Of a stretch of 64,000 bases of DNA, positions 45,839-57,093 are shown piece by piece. The position numbers were made by a program, and so were the translations under genes. Within the stretch, counting starts at the first letter, position 1, and each line of letters starts with the position of its first letter. The notes beneath the pieces are model-generated. The model was given only the letters and a program-made list of their open reading frames with translations, was not told where the DNA came from and made no database searches. Origin of the DNA: Rhodamnia argentea (taxonomy: Eukaryota; Streptophyta; Magnoliopsida; Myrtales; Myrtaceae); assembly GCF_020921035.1 (NCBI RefSeq), contig NC_063154.1, positions 4,898,001 to 4,962,000 of the forward strand, read 5' to 3'.

Positions 45839-48800
45839 TATCTGTGTGTTTGAGCTCATCTGAGTTTTCTTCTGTCGAATATACAGCTTTGTAGAGCTTT
45901 CAAGCGCGATCCAGTGACAGAAAAATGAAAAAAGAATGACCTACTGTTCCCTGATTCCACATTGAATATGGAGGGACAAGTGGCAATATTTTATTAGCAG
46001 CCGAGGTGTGAACGAGAAGACCAGGTTCTCGGCATCTCAGAATCAGAAGGAAGGTAGTGATGCATAATAATGACCGGAGGCTGAGAGGAAATGCCGTGAT
46101 GACGAAACAAATGTAGCCCACATCTTGCAAAAATGGAGCCAAACAGATTCGATTGTGGCAACAACCTACACCAGTTGATGTTGATGAATGCCGGACTTGA
46201 TCGAATCAAATCCATGAAAGGCTGTCTTGATAGGTCCTGCACATGGGTAAAAAGCATAATCAGGCAAAGAAACAATCATCTATCATGTCTGCTAATCAAC
46301 ACTAAAAAATCCATAATGGGGAGTTATAAATGTCAAAATGGGTCATAAATCCATATTTGACGATATGGGTTATTAAATTATTAGTTATATTCAGTAAATG
46401 AAGCATGAATGGTTTGAAATGGTAAAGCCTAAAATAATGAGTGTTAAATAGGTTCACAACTTACTTAGATCCAACTTGTCTAAAAAAAAAAAAACTGGCT
46501 CAATGACTCTCTTTTCACTCTCTCTCCAACTCTTTCGCACTCACTCAATCTTGCAGTCACTCACTCAGCACTCTCACTTCGGTTTGGCTATTAGATTTCC
46601 TAGATTTAGTCAAATATAGATGTGTTTTAGTAATAATGGTCGGGTCGGACTGAGTCGGATCGGATCGGGTATGCATTGGCTATGAGCAGGGATAGGATTA
46701 CCAGATTGTTATTGCATAATTTCTTATCTAGAATTGCATGATTGTAGGTGAACCTGAACTTTTTTATTATTTAATTAATTTATTTTTTTTTTGGTGGTCC
46801 AATGCGACTCTGAACTCAGAGGTTGGAATTCCGTCCATTTCCGCCTTTGTTTAAGGACAAAAACTAGGATTCTAACCCATCCCATTAAAATAGGAAGTCC
46901 ACCTAACGATGTTTTGTCTTGTTTCGTTTTGTTTTTGGTCATTACACCTAACGATGTTTATTAAACAAGAAAACGTGCTTTGGCAAAAGGAGTCAAAGAA
47001 AAAGGTCCGCGGGCATCAACAAGCATGTGAAAAGTAAAAACCACCACCCACTAAACTGTAAATCGATGGCAGATTCACCACTAGAGCATAAGAATAAGGG
47101 AATATTATCCAAAAAGTTGTCTATCTATTGCGTTTTTGATAATTCAATCCTAAATCTTTTTTTTTTCATTTCGTCAATTAAATTCTACACATTTTCACAT
47201 TTTGCTAATTGAGTTTATTCGGCCAATTTTTGTCAGAAATTGCTGACATGGACGTCGCCCTTCCTACGTGGCACGGCCGGCGCCGACGTGAATATTTTTT
47301 AATATTATTTCGAATTCTTTTACTTTTCTTCTTTTGATATGTTTTCCTTCGTTGCTTTTTTCTTCTTTTTTTTTTTTTCTTTTTTCTTTTGCCCTTTTCC
47401 TCTCTGCCGGGCCTCGTCGACCGACCTCAAGCGTACAATACCTCCAATGAGTTAAATTCAGGGTGTCACGGTTTCCTTGCAACATGTGACCGGTTCTACT
47501 TGAGAGTGAAAAAGCACCTTAATCGGAAGCATCCTCTATAATTTCTTCACTTATTTATTCATGGCAGGTCTTCTTCCCCAGCGGCAAATGAGTTAAATTC
47601 GGCATGTTCCTTTTCTCGTACTTTTCTTGTGAGAAGATGGATTAACAATTTTGGACCGCACAGCTAGTTGTGACTGGGCCTAAGGTCATTTACTATTTGA
47701 TTACTAAATCATGTCCCGACTCACTAAGCTTAATTTAATTGATCTCGGACCCCGCATCAATTTATTGCTTCCTCGTTTCGCGCAAGCAATGCTGTATCAT
47801 TTAAGAAAGACTGTTTTGATAGTTCTTGCACGGGGTTGACCGTCTTGCCAAAAATCATTGACTTGGAAAGTCTCTTTCTTCAAGATCAATCGCTTGTGTC
47901 GTTCAGAAAAACGAACGAACGAACGAAGAACATATTCATCGTAATAAAAACATTTAGGTATGGACTGCTGTTGATGATGAGAATATGTTTCGTTAACTTT
48001 TTTTTTTTTTAAACCGACTAAAGCAATTACTTTTAGCAAAATGTACATTCAATTTCAGGGAGACAAATGGAGTAAACGTGCCCCGCCCAGGCAAAGAAAG
48101 AGATAACTGCTCAGTCACAGTAAGCTTTCTTGTCTGCATATCGGAAGCATTCTCTACAGTTTTCTTGCAACATGTGATGGGTTCTATTTGAGAATAAAAG
48201 CACCTTAATCGGAAGCGTCCTCCATAATTTCTTCGCTTTAGTCATACTATAATCGCATGATGGTAAATTCATCTGAACTTAGACATTCAAATTCCGTCCG
48301 TATCTGCTTTTGTTCAAGGACGAAACCAAAAATTCCTAGCCCACCCACTTAAAATACAAGTCCACCTAGCTCTGATTATCAAATAGGGATAAGCGCACTC
48401 GAGATCCTAAAACTTGTCATAAAAGTGCAACTAAGTCCTAAAATTTATCAAATTTGTGTAATCGAATCGTTCCGTTAGCTCCATCCAATTATGCTAATGG
48501 AAAGCACTGACTTTGTTTTTTTTTTCTCTATCCCACGTGGCATAGGTCCAAATATTAATTTGCTTTTTTTTATCTTTCTAATTTCACTTTTTTTGAAAGT
48601 CTTAGTTGGATAATACTCAAACTAACGAAAATCATGCTTAGACCAAAATTCCGTTTCATATTTAAGTTTTAGGACTTCTAATGTATTTATCCACCATTAA
48701 ACAAGAATAAGTGCTTTGGCCAAAAGGGGGGCGAAGAAGGTTCACATGCTATCCGAATCCCGTCTATTCTCCAGTCAATAGATTCACGATCAACCGCCGC

Positions 48801-49203
48801 TACCTCTTAACCATTCCGCAGAAAAAGTTAACCCATTTTACCACGAACTTTAGCTGTGTATCTCCCGGGGGAAACCCTTAAACAGATCGCATATTCACCA
48901 GGTTTTGGCCGATACAATACACATGCGAACAATTGAAGCACAAAATAATGTGTTGATTCCTGAATTTGTGCAGAATAGACTGTAATACCAATGAAGGTAG
49001 AGAAGTGGCATACCGGACATGAAGCACGGAGGCTCGGGCTTTTGGTTGCCGTCAGGTGCTTATTATTTGGAGTTCGTCGCGATAAGTACTGGCTGCCCTC
49101 AAGCTGTTGAGAAGCAATTATACACGTCGCACAAGAGTGCAATACAGAGTTCACGAGCTTCCAAGGAACAAGTGTTCAGATCGCTAGGTGACTGAACGGA
49201 ACC
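45839..49203. other. 5' flank of type B copy 2 and repeat-rich spacer
   Basis: 45839-46260 is the conserved upstream region. 46290-49200 matches 29640-30840 plus 32304-34000 of block 1. It includes the single ATAATTTCTT unoccupied site of the Pack-MULE at 47538-47547, one TIR arm at 47095-47300 and the degenerate repeat at 48390-48690. No gene recognised. Confidence 0.6.
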
Positions 49204-49495
49204 TCAAAAATCAACTACTTGCCTTTCATACTCGTTCACATGTTGTTGAAACGGAGAAGGAACTCGGGGATTCATAAAGGTGAAATTCTCAAAGGTCAAT
49301 TTTAGAGCACTTTCCGGATGAAGTCTGGATTTGAATTGAAGATCGCGAGCATCGCGGCAACATAATGAATCCTCGGTCACCTGAGCAAAAGCATTGCAAC
49401 TGTAGCGGGTTATATTCTCCTCATCCAAGTGGACTAACTCGTAATCCTAACAACCCATTCCCTCATAAGTTTCAAGTGGGTTGATGTACTGATCA
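49204..49495 (-). pseudogene. Degenerate 3' end of a DC1-like gene, block 2
   Basis: ORF 49428-49204 reads MDEENITRYSCNAFAQ, CCRDARDLQF and RLHPESALKL; preceded in the same frame, across one stop, by PFNDQYINPLETYEGMGC. The Cys/His spacing is a poor DC1 match. Could also be an unrelated short gene. Confidence 0.3.
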
Positions 49496-50409
49496 TTAAA
49501 GGGGATATATGGAAGATCCCCTTTTAACTGAAAATGGAAAAGCTCCATTCCTGGATGAAAGATGAGGCCACAGGGGTCGCCCTTGTAGTAGATAAGTTGC
49601 TCCATACGCGTACGATATCTCGGACATCTGAAGGCACAGTTCATGCTGATCAGCTTCGTGCTTGAAGCTGGTAGGCAAACCAGCAGACTTTCTGTGAATG
49701 AATGCCCCGCAACATTGAACACACTCGGATGAGCGGACGTCAAAATCTTCTATCGCCCTTTCTAAATTAAACTTGTCATACAAGCATGATATTACCAACT
49801 TCTTTGCAGACTCAATTTGTCCCTCCAGTCCATCAATCATGCTGTGTCGACCATGAGCTTAGGAACATGAACTCCACTGGCATCATACTCAAGTCGTTCA
49901 GATGGCACTTCAACATCTTTACCCGAAGATGGCTTATGTGAGGAGGACACCCCATCGTCACCACCTGCAACTTGGCATTTCTCAAACGAACGCTGTAATT
50001 CAATATGATCTTGTGGTCCACATTCCATGATAATGACAATTGCATCCACTGATTTTGCCAAACTCAGGAGTTTATCAAAATGAACTTTGCAAGATAATGG
50101 CGAATCAATGGCATGATGGTTTCTTTCCAACTGGGTCGTAGGCATGCGGCATAGAACTTGGTAGGATAGTTCACTGAGTGGCTCGGTGGATAGGCATTGA
50201 GGCTGAGATAGGCCATTTTGCGCTCTCGAGATGCATTCACGGACAAGATCATAGGCGATTGGAGTACATCTAAGAGCTTTAGCAAGTGACTGAGCCACGG
50301 TGCTCCTGCCTGTGCACGGATGGCCCTTCACTGCAATGATCAGCGCAGCCAAGTTCTCCTTGTAACGGTTATCCAAGATACAATCATGGACACATTTCCG
50401 TCGCACCAT
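49496..50409 (-). pseudogene. Type A P-loop/DC1 gene, broken copy 4
   Basis: 50409-49837 carries the N-terminus with Walker-A-like GHPCTGRSTVAQSLAKAL, and TQLERNHHAIDSPLSCKVHF (one residue short of copy 1), up to LMVDTA-stop. The continuation LEGQIESAKKLVISCLYDKF is in another frame from 49840, a small indel. It then reaches FKHEADQHELCLQMSE but the DC1 finger breaks off after ATYLLQG by a deletion. Nonfunctional as read. Confidence 0.8.
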
Positions 50410-50497
50410 TTCGCACTCGTCATCTGTATATTTCGTGCACGTTAATTATAAGGCATTCACATGACAGCACCGAAATGCAGACCTGACCTAATTCAAA

Positions 50498-51822
50498 CTA
50501 GTGCGTGGCAATTCTAAGGCCAGGAATTCTGTGATCTAGTCCATTACAATGAGGGGGAGAAAAAGAAGGCACTGAATAGAATGCAGCAGAGGATTCGGGT
50601 TCTGATTGGAGTCCTAACAAATTTACTGATTGCAATATCGCGTCAATTGTTTCTTTGCACTCCTTCACGTTGTTTGTACACGCATGAAGCTGGACTCGAG
50701 CTGTTACATGTTGTTCGGATAGTGCAATCAAAATCATGAATCCAAAATCCTCTCCTGAGTCCATCTAACGTGAATCTAGCTTACTTATACTCAATCTTGT
50801 AAGTTTGTTTGAGGCTGACCAATAACATGAATAACCACATCCAATCACCGGCAAAGTTCTGTTTCAAAGTGGCAGATTAAAATCTGCTACCAATATAAGA
50901 ATCCCCTATATTGTGTCGCCCCCAATTGCCTAAATCTTGTATGTTCCAAGTGTCATGGGGATAATTATCTATACCTTGTTCATCAGTTGATGCAGCCTCC
51001 TCGTCTCGTACTACTTGGTGCCCATTTTGGGATGATGATCGAGTAACAGAGATAAGCGACTGACCGTATTCATCAGACATTTCGGAATTGCACTCTCCGG
51101 GCAGTTCTCCATCTTCTGTAATGGAATACGGCGGGATGTCGGGATTTGCTCAGCTCAAGTGAGCTTCGTACTCACACGGCCGACAGTAATAGATCCAATA
51201 GTCGGGGTGTCTCCTTGTTTCGCACACCTCACAATAGTACTCGTTGGTTTCATCTTTTGGGGGGCAAGCTTAGAATGAGGGGGTACTCATGACGCTTATG
51301 CTGGACAGAAAGCGGTATCTTCAAGACGCATTTAAGATGAAAATGGAAGTGGCAGTCCGTGCAGTTGTAGGAGATAGAACATCCTTCAGCACCACAAGCA
51401 TAGCAGGTAAATTTATAATACCTTCGGGAGTAATTGAAGGTTCGAAGTTTGAGAGTATGGACGTGGCAACTGTGATCGATGTCACCTGCTGGGGACATGG
51501 CGCATTCATAGTGAACGAAGTAGTCGTAGCACTGCCAACATCTGTGGAAGGGTTGTTCGCCTGCTCTGTTGCAGATGATGCAGCTACTGTCTGACGGTGA
51601 GGGGTTTCTCATCGACTGCAAGTCCTCGAATTCGTAAGCAAATTCGCCAAGAAATTTGAAAGAACTCTCTCTCTCTCTCTCTCTCATTGCGTAGGACGAC
51701 AAGTCGGAGAGGATGCCTGTGGCAAGAGGCCTCCACATACTGCGGCACAGAGAGAAAGAACGGACGGGAAAAGGAAAAGGGTACGCGCCACGGAGGTCTT
51801 CACAATACCCGGTAAAGCTCAT
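50498..51822 (-). pseudogene. Type B DC1 gene, broken copy 3
   Basis: 51822-51250 holds fingers equivalent to 2 and 3 of type B (CIICNRAGEQPFHRCWQCYD, YACGAEGCSISYNC, FHFHLKCVLKIPLSVQHKR). A poly-G frameshift near 51262 shifts to the last finger (EYYCEVCETRRHPDYWIYYC), which has a TGA where the Cys codon of LSC should be (about 51150). The Ser/Arg linker (SVTRSSSQNGHQVV) and relatives of exons 2 and 3 follow to about 50500 (EQHVTARVQLHACTNNVKEC). The whole P-loop part and finger 1 are missing. Confidence 0.8.
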
Positions 51823-52491
51823 AGTTCATCTAATGGGAGAAATTTTCTATGCCGATCCCTAACTTCAGATCTTGTAGGATTTTATTGAGCTCGATTTGGG
51901 CTTACAATTTGCCCGAAACGAATTTCCGAGGATACTCGTGCGCGCTGGAACAATAACGAATTTCCTATTTTAGGGACTGTTCCGGCCCGTTTTCAGCTGT
52001 CAGGGTTTGATGGAGAAATTTGTGGCATGAACAAGTCCGACGGGCAAGCTTTGTGTGACGGACAGCGGTGAATGTCCGTTACGACGAGCCTTTCGCTGTT
52101 GCGTAGGCGAGCCTTTCGCTCTTATGTAGAAGTTGATTGGTTAACGAATAAGCGTGGTGTGGTTGAATCGTCGATTAAAGTAGTGTTTTACTTGGTTTGA
52201 ACGTCCATTCTCGTTTTAATTGAGAGAATTACAAGATTGTCAGCTCAAATAGCCTCGATTTTACTAAGGTTGGCCTCCCAAATCAAATGTGTTCTCCAAT
52301 CAATAGATGCTTCACACTACACGAATACTACCTCTGAACCATTCCACAAAAAAAAAATTTGCCCAAATTCCAGCAGTGTAGCTCCCGGATGAAACTCTAC
52401 ATAGATCGCGTATTCACCAATAGTAATAATGATTGATAAAATTGAACTTAAATGGCATCCTTATACTAAGCATGCACAAGGAGGTGCGTTG
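51823..52491. other. Intergenic, right edge of the DC1 cluster
   Basis: Non-coding sequence with no recognisable gene. A segment at 52280-52420 resembles part of the spacers at 33520-33660 and 48770-48890. Confidence 0.4.
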
Positions 52492-52500
52492 ACAATAAAT

Positions 52501-53032
52501 GGGAAACATTCTAAAAAAGTCCTAAACCTATTATATTAGTGTCAATTCAATTCTGAAACTTTCAATTGGATCAATTTAATCTTAAACATTTTGTGTTTGT
52601 ACCAATTTAGTCCATCCAGCCAATTTTGGCCGGCAATCGCCGAAGTGAAACGATGTCCCATAGGGCGGCCAATGCTAATGTGGACATTATTTATGAATGC
52701 ACCATGTTTTAAAAAAAAGTTTATTTTTTTCTTTTTCTTCCATTTTTTTCCCAAAACTTAGGGTTGGCCAATGAGTTTCCCAAAAAAAAAAGGGAAAAAA
52801 TAATTAGAAATAATTTTTTTAAAAATATATTATTAACTAATGTCCACGTTGGTGTCGCCCATCTTACGTGACATCACCGACATCCACATCAATGATTTCC
52901 TACCAAAATTGATTGGATTGATTGAATTAATATCAATGCAAAAAGGTTTAAGATTAAATTGATCCAACTGAAGGGTTTAGGACTGAATTTATACCAATGC
53001 AATATGTTTATGGCTCTTTTGATACCTTTCCC
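52501..53032. mobile_element. Non-autonomous Mutator-like TIR element, 9-bp TSD
   Basis: 532 bp, same family as 14159-14826: starts GGGAAACATTCTAAAAAAG and ends in an inverted counterpart, with 'ccaattcaattctgaaac'-type units. Flanked by ACAATAAAT at 52492-52500 and 53033-53041. No coding sequence. Confidence 0.85.
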
Positions 53033-53288
53033 ACAATAAATTTGTGGTCACCGATAAAGAAGTAGCCCATTTCTTATTTAGGATGTGCTTGTTTGATGAA
53101 AACCCATTTCGGAGAAATTGTTTACGGAATTGTCATAGTTTCGATGAAGGAAAACTATTTGATCAATGGAAAACGTTTTTTATAAACTGAAAACAACAAG
53201 CTTAAATAGAAAAAAAAAAACTTCTCTTCAAGCAAGAGGAAAATCCTTTTCCCTATCTTCATGGCTCTCGATCTCATTGATTCCGTTT

Positions 53289-54113
53289 AGGGTTAATACC
53301 ATGAAAAACCCTAAACCGGTACACCCGTGACAAATTTACCCCAAACTATTTTTTTGACCACGAAAAACCCCAAACCGGTACATATGTGACAAATTTACCC
53401 CAAACTATTTTTTTTACCACCAAAAACCCTAAACTGGTATATTTGTGACAAATTTACCCTAAACTAATTATTTTGACCACGAAATACCCTAAACTGGTAC
53501 ACATGTGACAAATTCACCCCCCGTTAAATCGTCACTTTGTTTTGGCTTTTGGTCCGCTACGGTATGGGAGGACACAACCCTTGGTGCTCCACCCATCCGT
53601 GCGCTATGGATGGTGTCATCGTACAAGAAGAGACTACTGAAGGAAGGAGGTTCACGATTTGACATAAATAAGTAAGCCTTAGGGGCAGCCGGCGGCGAAG
53701 ATCCTAACCATGGAGACCATGGGGATAACCTGGTAACAATGATACGGAAAGCAAGTCTTCGATCTTACAAAGAAAGGCGATGGCTCGAAGACCTCGTCTC
53801 TAATGCTTTTGCCTTCCACGAGACCGTACACATCGGATCCGAAGATCACCTATCTCAAATTGATAAACCAGTAACAAATAGAGGGTTAAAACCCCATATT
53901 GGTATACCCGTCAACTATCACATGTCACTAAATCAACAATTTGATAGTTAAATTTAATGAAAATTAACGGAGGGTAAATTTGTCACATGTGTACCAGTTT
54001 AGGGTAAATTTGTCACGGGTGTACCGGTTTGGGGTTTTTTGTGGTAAAAAAAATAATTTGGGGTAAATTTGTCACAAGTGTACCGGTTTGGGGTTTTCCA
54101 TGGTATTAACCCT
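53289..54113. mobile_element. TIR element with non-repetitive interior
   Basis: Ends are AGGGTTAATACCATG and its inverted copy CATGGTATTAACCCT, each followed by about five tandem 'ccctaaaccggtacac..gtgacaaatttacccc' units. The interior (about 53545-53880) is unique, moderately GC-rich sequence not seen elsewhere in the window and may be captured host DNA of unknown origin. Flanks TTCCGTTT and TTCTGTTT could be an 8-bp target duplication with one mismatch, which would fit hAT better than Mutator. Confidence 0.65.
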
Positions 54114-55036
54114 TCTGTTTATTTTATTTTTTTATAAGTCTCATCTGCTTTTTGCATAAGTCTTAGCTACCATCACCTGAATATACTACGTCAATGCTTA
54201 TCTTCTTCGACATTCCCAAAAAACACGATCATATAAAGTATTTTACGAAAATGACTGATTTCTTTGTAATTCTTGTTATTTTGATGGACTGCAAAATAGA
54301 TAAAGAGCATTTGGTCAAACAACGGTTGAGCTCCCATGCTTGTTTTCTCTCCATCGATCCGTCTATATTCACATTGTTGTTCTTCTTTACGAACTTTTAA
54401 TCCATCTCATATCCCAGTATACCCCACCCCCTAAGTGGGATTATATCCATTATATATCCGGACATATCCAGATTTTGCATCACATCAAACACCAAATAAG
54501 TTATAGAGCTACATTCGGTCCACCAAACGCAGACTAAATGAGAATGGAAAAGCTCCCAATCCTAGCAATCGTAAGGTTTAAATTTCAACCAAAATTGAGC
54601 AGGTAGACAGCAGAGGATGTCCAATAATGACATGATCAGCTCGACAAAATGGGTAACAAGAAAAACCTCGAGTAACAAGCTGATGGCAAAACAATGGCAC
54701 ATTAAACTGGTGAATAAAAATATTGCAGCCAAAATGGTACATCAAACCTATCCCATATAACAACTGCCACTGCAGAATCTTCATATGAGGAGCAACATCC
54801 ATGCCTTATCTCAAATTGACAAGCAGAAAAAATCTAAAGCGAACTAATAAATAAGTACCCGTATCTGAGTATCTCTTGTTCCCAATAAGCAATCTACACG
54901 ACCACCAAAAAGTAGCAGCTCAATCACCAAGCTGTAGCCTATTGACCATCCTCCCCAATAAGCTATGGAAGAAAAAGCGGCAAAAACCAGCATTTTCACT
55001 TATGGACGTCTTCCGCAATAGAAGTACTCACTGAAA
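54114..55036. other. 3' flank of the p32-like gene
   Basis: AT-rich non-coding sequence; its right part is presumably 3' UTR of the minus-strand gene. No other feature recognised. Confidence 0.45.
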
Positions 55037-57093
55037 TTAATCATTTTTTGCAGACTTATCTTTGCTGATAAAAGTTCCCACTGATTGAAACCAACGCATC
55101 AGACCCCTATGATCCTTGACATAAAGCCATGCTTGAAGAAATGGGAAGAGACTCTCATTCACCCCCCGTTCCTCAATGTAACTGTGAAGCGCGTCCCTCA
55201 CCTTTTCATCAAGGTCTCTGCACATTTGTAAAAACTACTTGCATCAAACTCAGCACATGAATAAAATGATAGAAACCATTGGTGAAAGGTTGAGAGCACC
55301 CAGAAACAAATCCTGAGCACATTCTGACCATCAAACTGTATTGTCATATAACTTTTCCCTTTTAAAATTGAGACTGTAGAGTTGCCACCTTTTGTCATGC
55401 AATACTATGATTTCTTAATTCCCTCGACATATTGCAACATCAATCTAATTAGGACAAGATAGTGGTTAGCGAGTTCCGTGATCTTTTTTAACAGCTCAAA
55501 ATGCATATGCATCCCATCTGAAGCTCTACTTTTTATAGGGAGTTGCACATTAATATTAGTCCCCGTGTCCACTAGCGCTCCAGTCTAGAGCGAAGAGAAG
55601 GCGAAAAAGCGCTGCCGAAGCAGCATAAGCGGGCTTCTATTTCTATTGCTACGCAACAATAGAGCACAATAGCATTTTGCACCCATCCAAAAGAATTTTG
55701 AGTCTCTGCTAAGATGTATGCACCATCAATTACGTATGACCTCCCATAAAAACAACAAAAGAAGCACATTCAAAATGAACAACATCAGTTTACATGATTG
55801 AAACAATATAATATTTTAAAACATTAAAGTCATAGAACCATCAACTCATCATAACCCACCTAGACACAGTGCCTGATAGGAGAGATCGTTAGATAGATTT
55901 CAAAGAGGCCACTAAAGTTCTACCGCTTATCATTACATAAAAAGACTAATTACCTGCTACTAAAATTTCCCTCAAAATATCTGATCATAAATTTGTAGTG
56001 CAGACTGATTCTTTCACCTAAGGAAGAAAGGCAAGACTTGTTCTTTCACCTGAGGAAGAATGACAAGATTCCCTCAATTTCCTCCTCCGATAGTAAATTA
56101 GTGGAGCTGCCAGTAGTCTTGGCACAATCTCAAAGAATCTCACAATCTAGTTATCATGGTGACGGAAAGAATGTTTGCTTCAACTCAGTCTAGATAGCTA
56201 GCCCTAATTTTGGCACTTCTACGTCTTACCACATTTCTACACTGAAGAAACCAATGCATATAAAATCCCCTGCCAGGCGTACACGAGCTTCATAATGAAA
56301 TGATCAGAAACTTCAACCTCTGCATCCTATTCTAATGATCTTTCAGACAATTCTATGAGCCAAGAAATGCACAAACAGCAAGAAATGCCATCACTAAAAA
56401 GAGCCAACACCAACTTACTCGAAAACAGGGCCATTGTATTTAGTCGGAACCACGAGAAAACCGGTGGTCTCGAGCTTCGGCCTCATCGAAACAGAGTGAA
56501 TCCCCAGCGCATCCGGATACAACCCACACAGAAAATGCAAGGCCTCCTTCTGAGCAGGCTTTGCGATGCTCACGTGAAGGAACAACTGATTAATGTCGTC
56601 TTCGCCGTCCTCATCTCCACCACCACCAGGAGCCAGATTCGCCAACCGCATAACGTAAAGGCTAATCTCTTCGTCGTTGTAAGTTCGCTTGAGAACCGGA
56701 CCGTCCGCGTCGAGCGCGCCTTTCACGATCGTGAATGGCGATGGAGGATTCACTTTCTGCAGGTCGTAAGACCAGCAACGATAGGCGAATCAAACTTACG
56801 CTAAAAGCCTATCAACAGTGACCCTTTCCAAAACCCCTTCCGAGGGTTTAACAAATGGAAGGGGAAAAAAAAGAAGCGGAGAGAGAAAGGAGATGTGAGA
56901 AGAAGAGGCGTACAGGAGGAGGAGTCATCTTGGAGACTTCGAGGTAGTGCTCCTTGAGGGAGCGGAGGAGGATGGAGTTAACGGCGGAGGAGACGGTGGG
57001 GTGGTTCGCGGCGGCGGAGGCTGCGGATCGACGAGGGATGGAGCGGCAAGGGAGGAGGCGCAGATGGCCACCGGAGACGACCCTCCGCCACAT
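55037..57093 (-). CDS. Mitochondrial p32/MAM33-like (mitochondrial glycoprotein family) protein
   Basis: Three exons: 56914-57093, 56419-56756 and 55037-55217; phases 0 and 2 join to give 232 aa. Exon 1 encodes a basic Arg/Ser/Ala N-terminus (MWRRVVSGGHLRLLPCRSIP) that fits a mitochondrial presequence, then SILLRSLKEHYLEVSKM. Exon 2 has SPFTIVKGALDADGPVLKRT, an acidic loop (GGGGDEDGEDD), and LHFLCGLYPDALGIHSVSMR. Exon 3 gives DLDEKVRDALHSYIEERGVN and LFPFLQAWLYVKDHRGLMRW, the conserved C-terminus. p32-family proteins form doughnut-shaped acidic trimers in the mitochondrial matrix; in plants some members are reported as factors supporting mitochondrial function. The 1.2-kb second intron has no recognised insertion. 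Confidence 0.9.

Larger units (their letters stand above)
41186..50130. repeat. Segmental duplication, block 2
   Basis: Second copy of the DC1 block, colinear with 22366-35180. Lacks the LTR-like element and Pack-MULE of block 1. Continues further right than block 1: homology to the truncated copy 3 goes on into a longer type A relic (49496-50409) and a type B relic (50760-51822). Confidence 0.8.

Noticed and set aside
52032..52180. Repeated 'gagcctttcgct' words suggesting a small satellite
   Set aside because: Only two or three imperfect copies over a short distance; not enough to call a repeat array.
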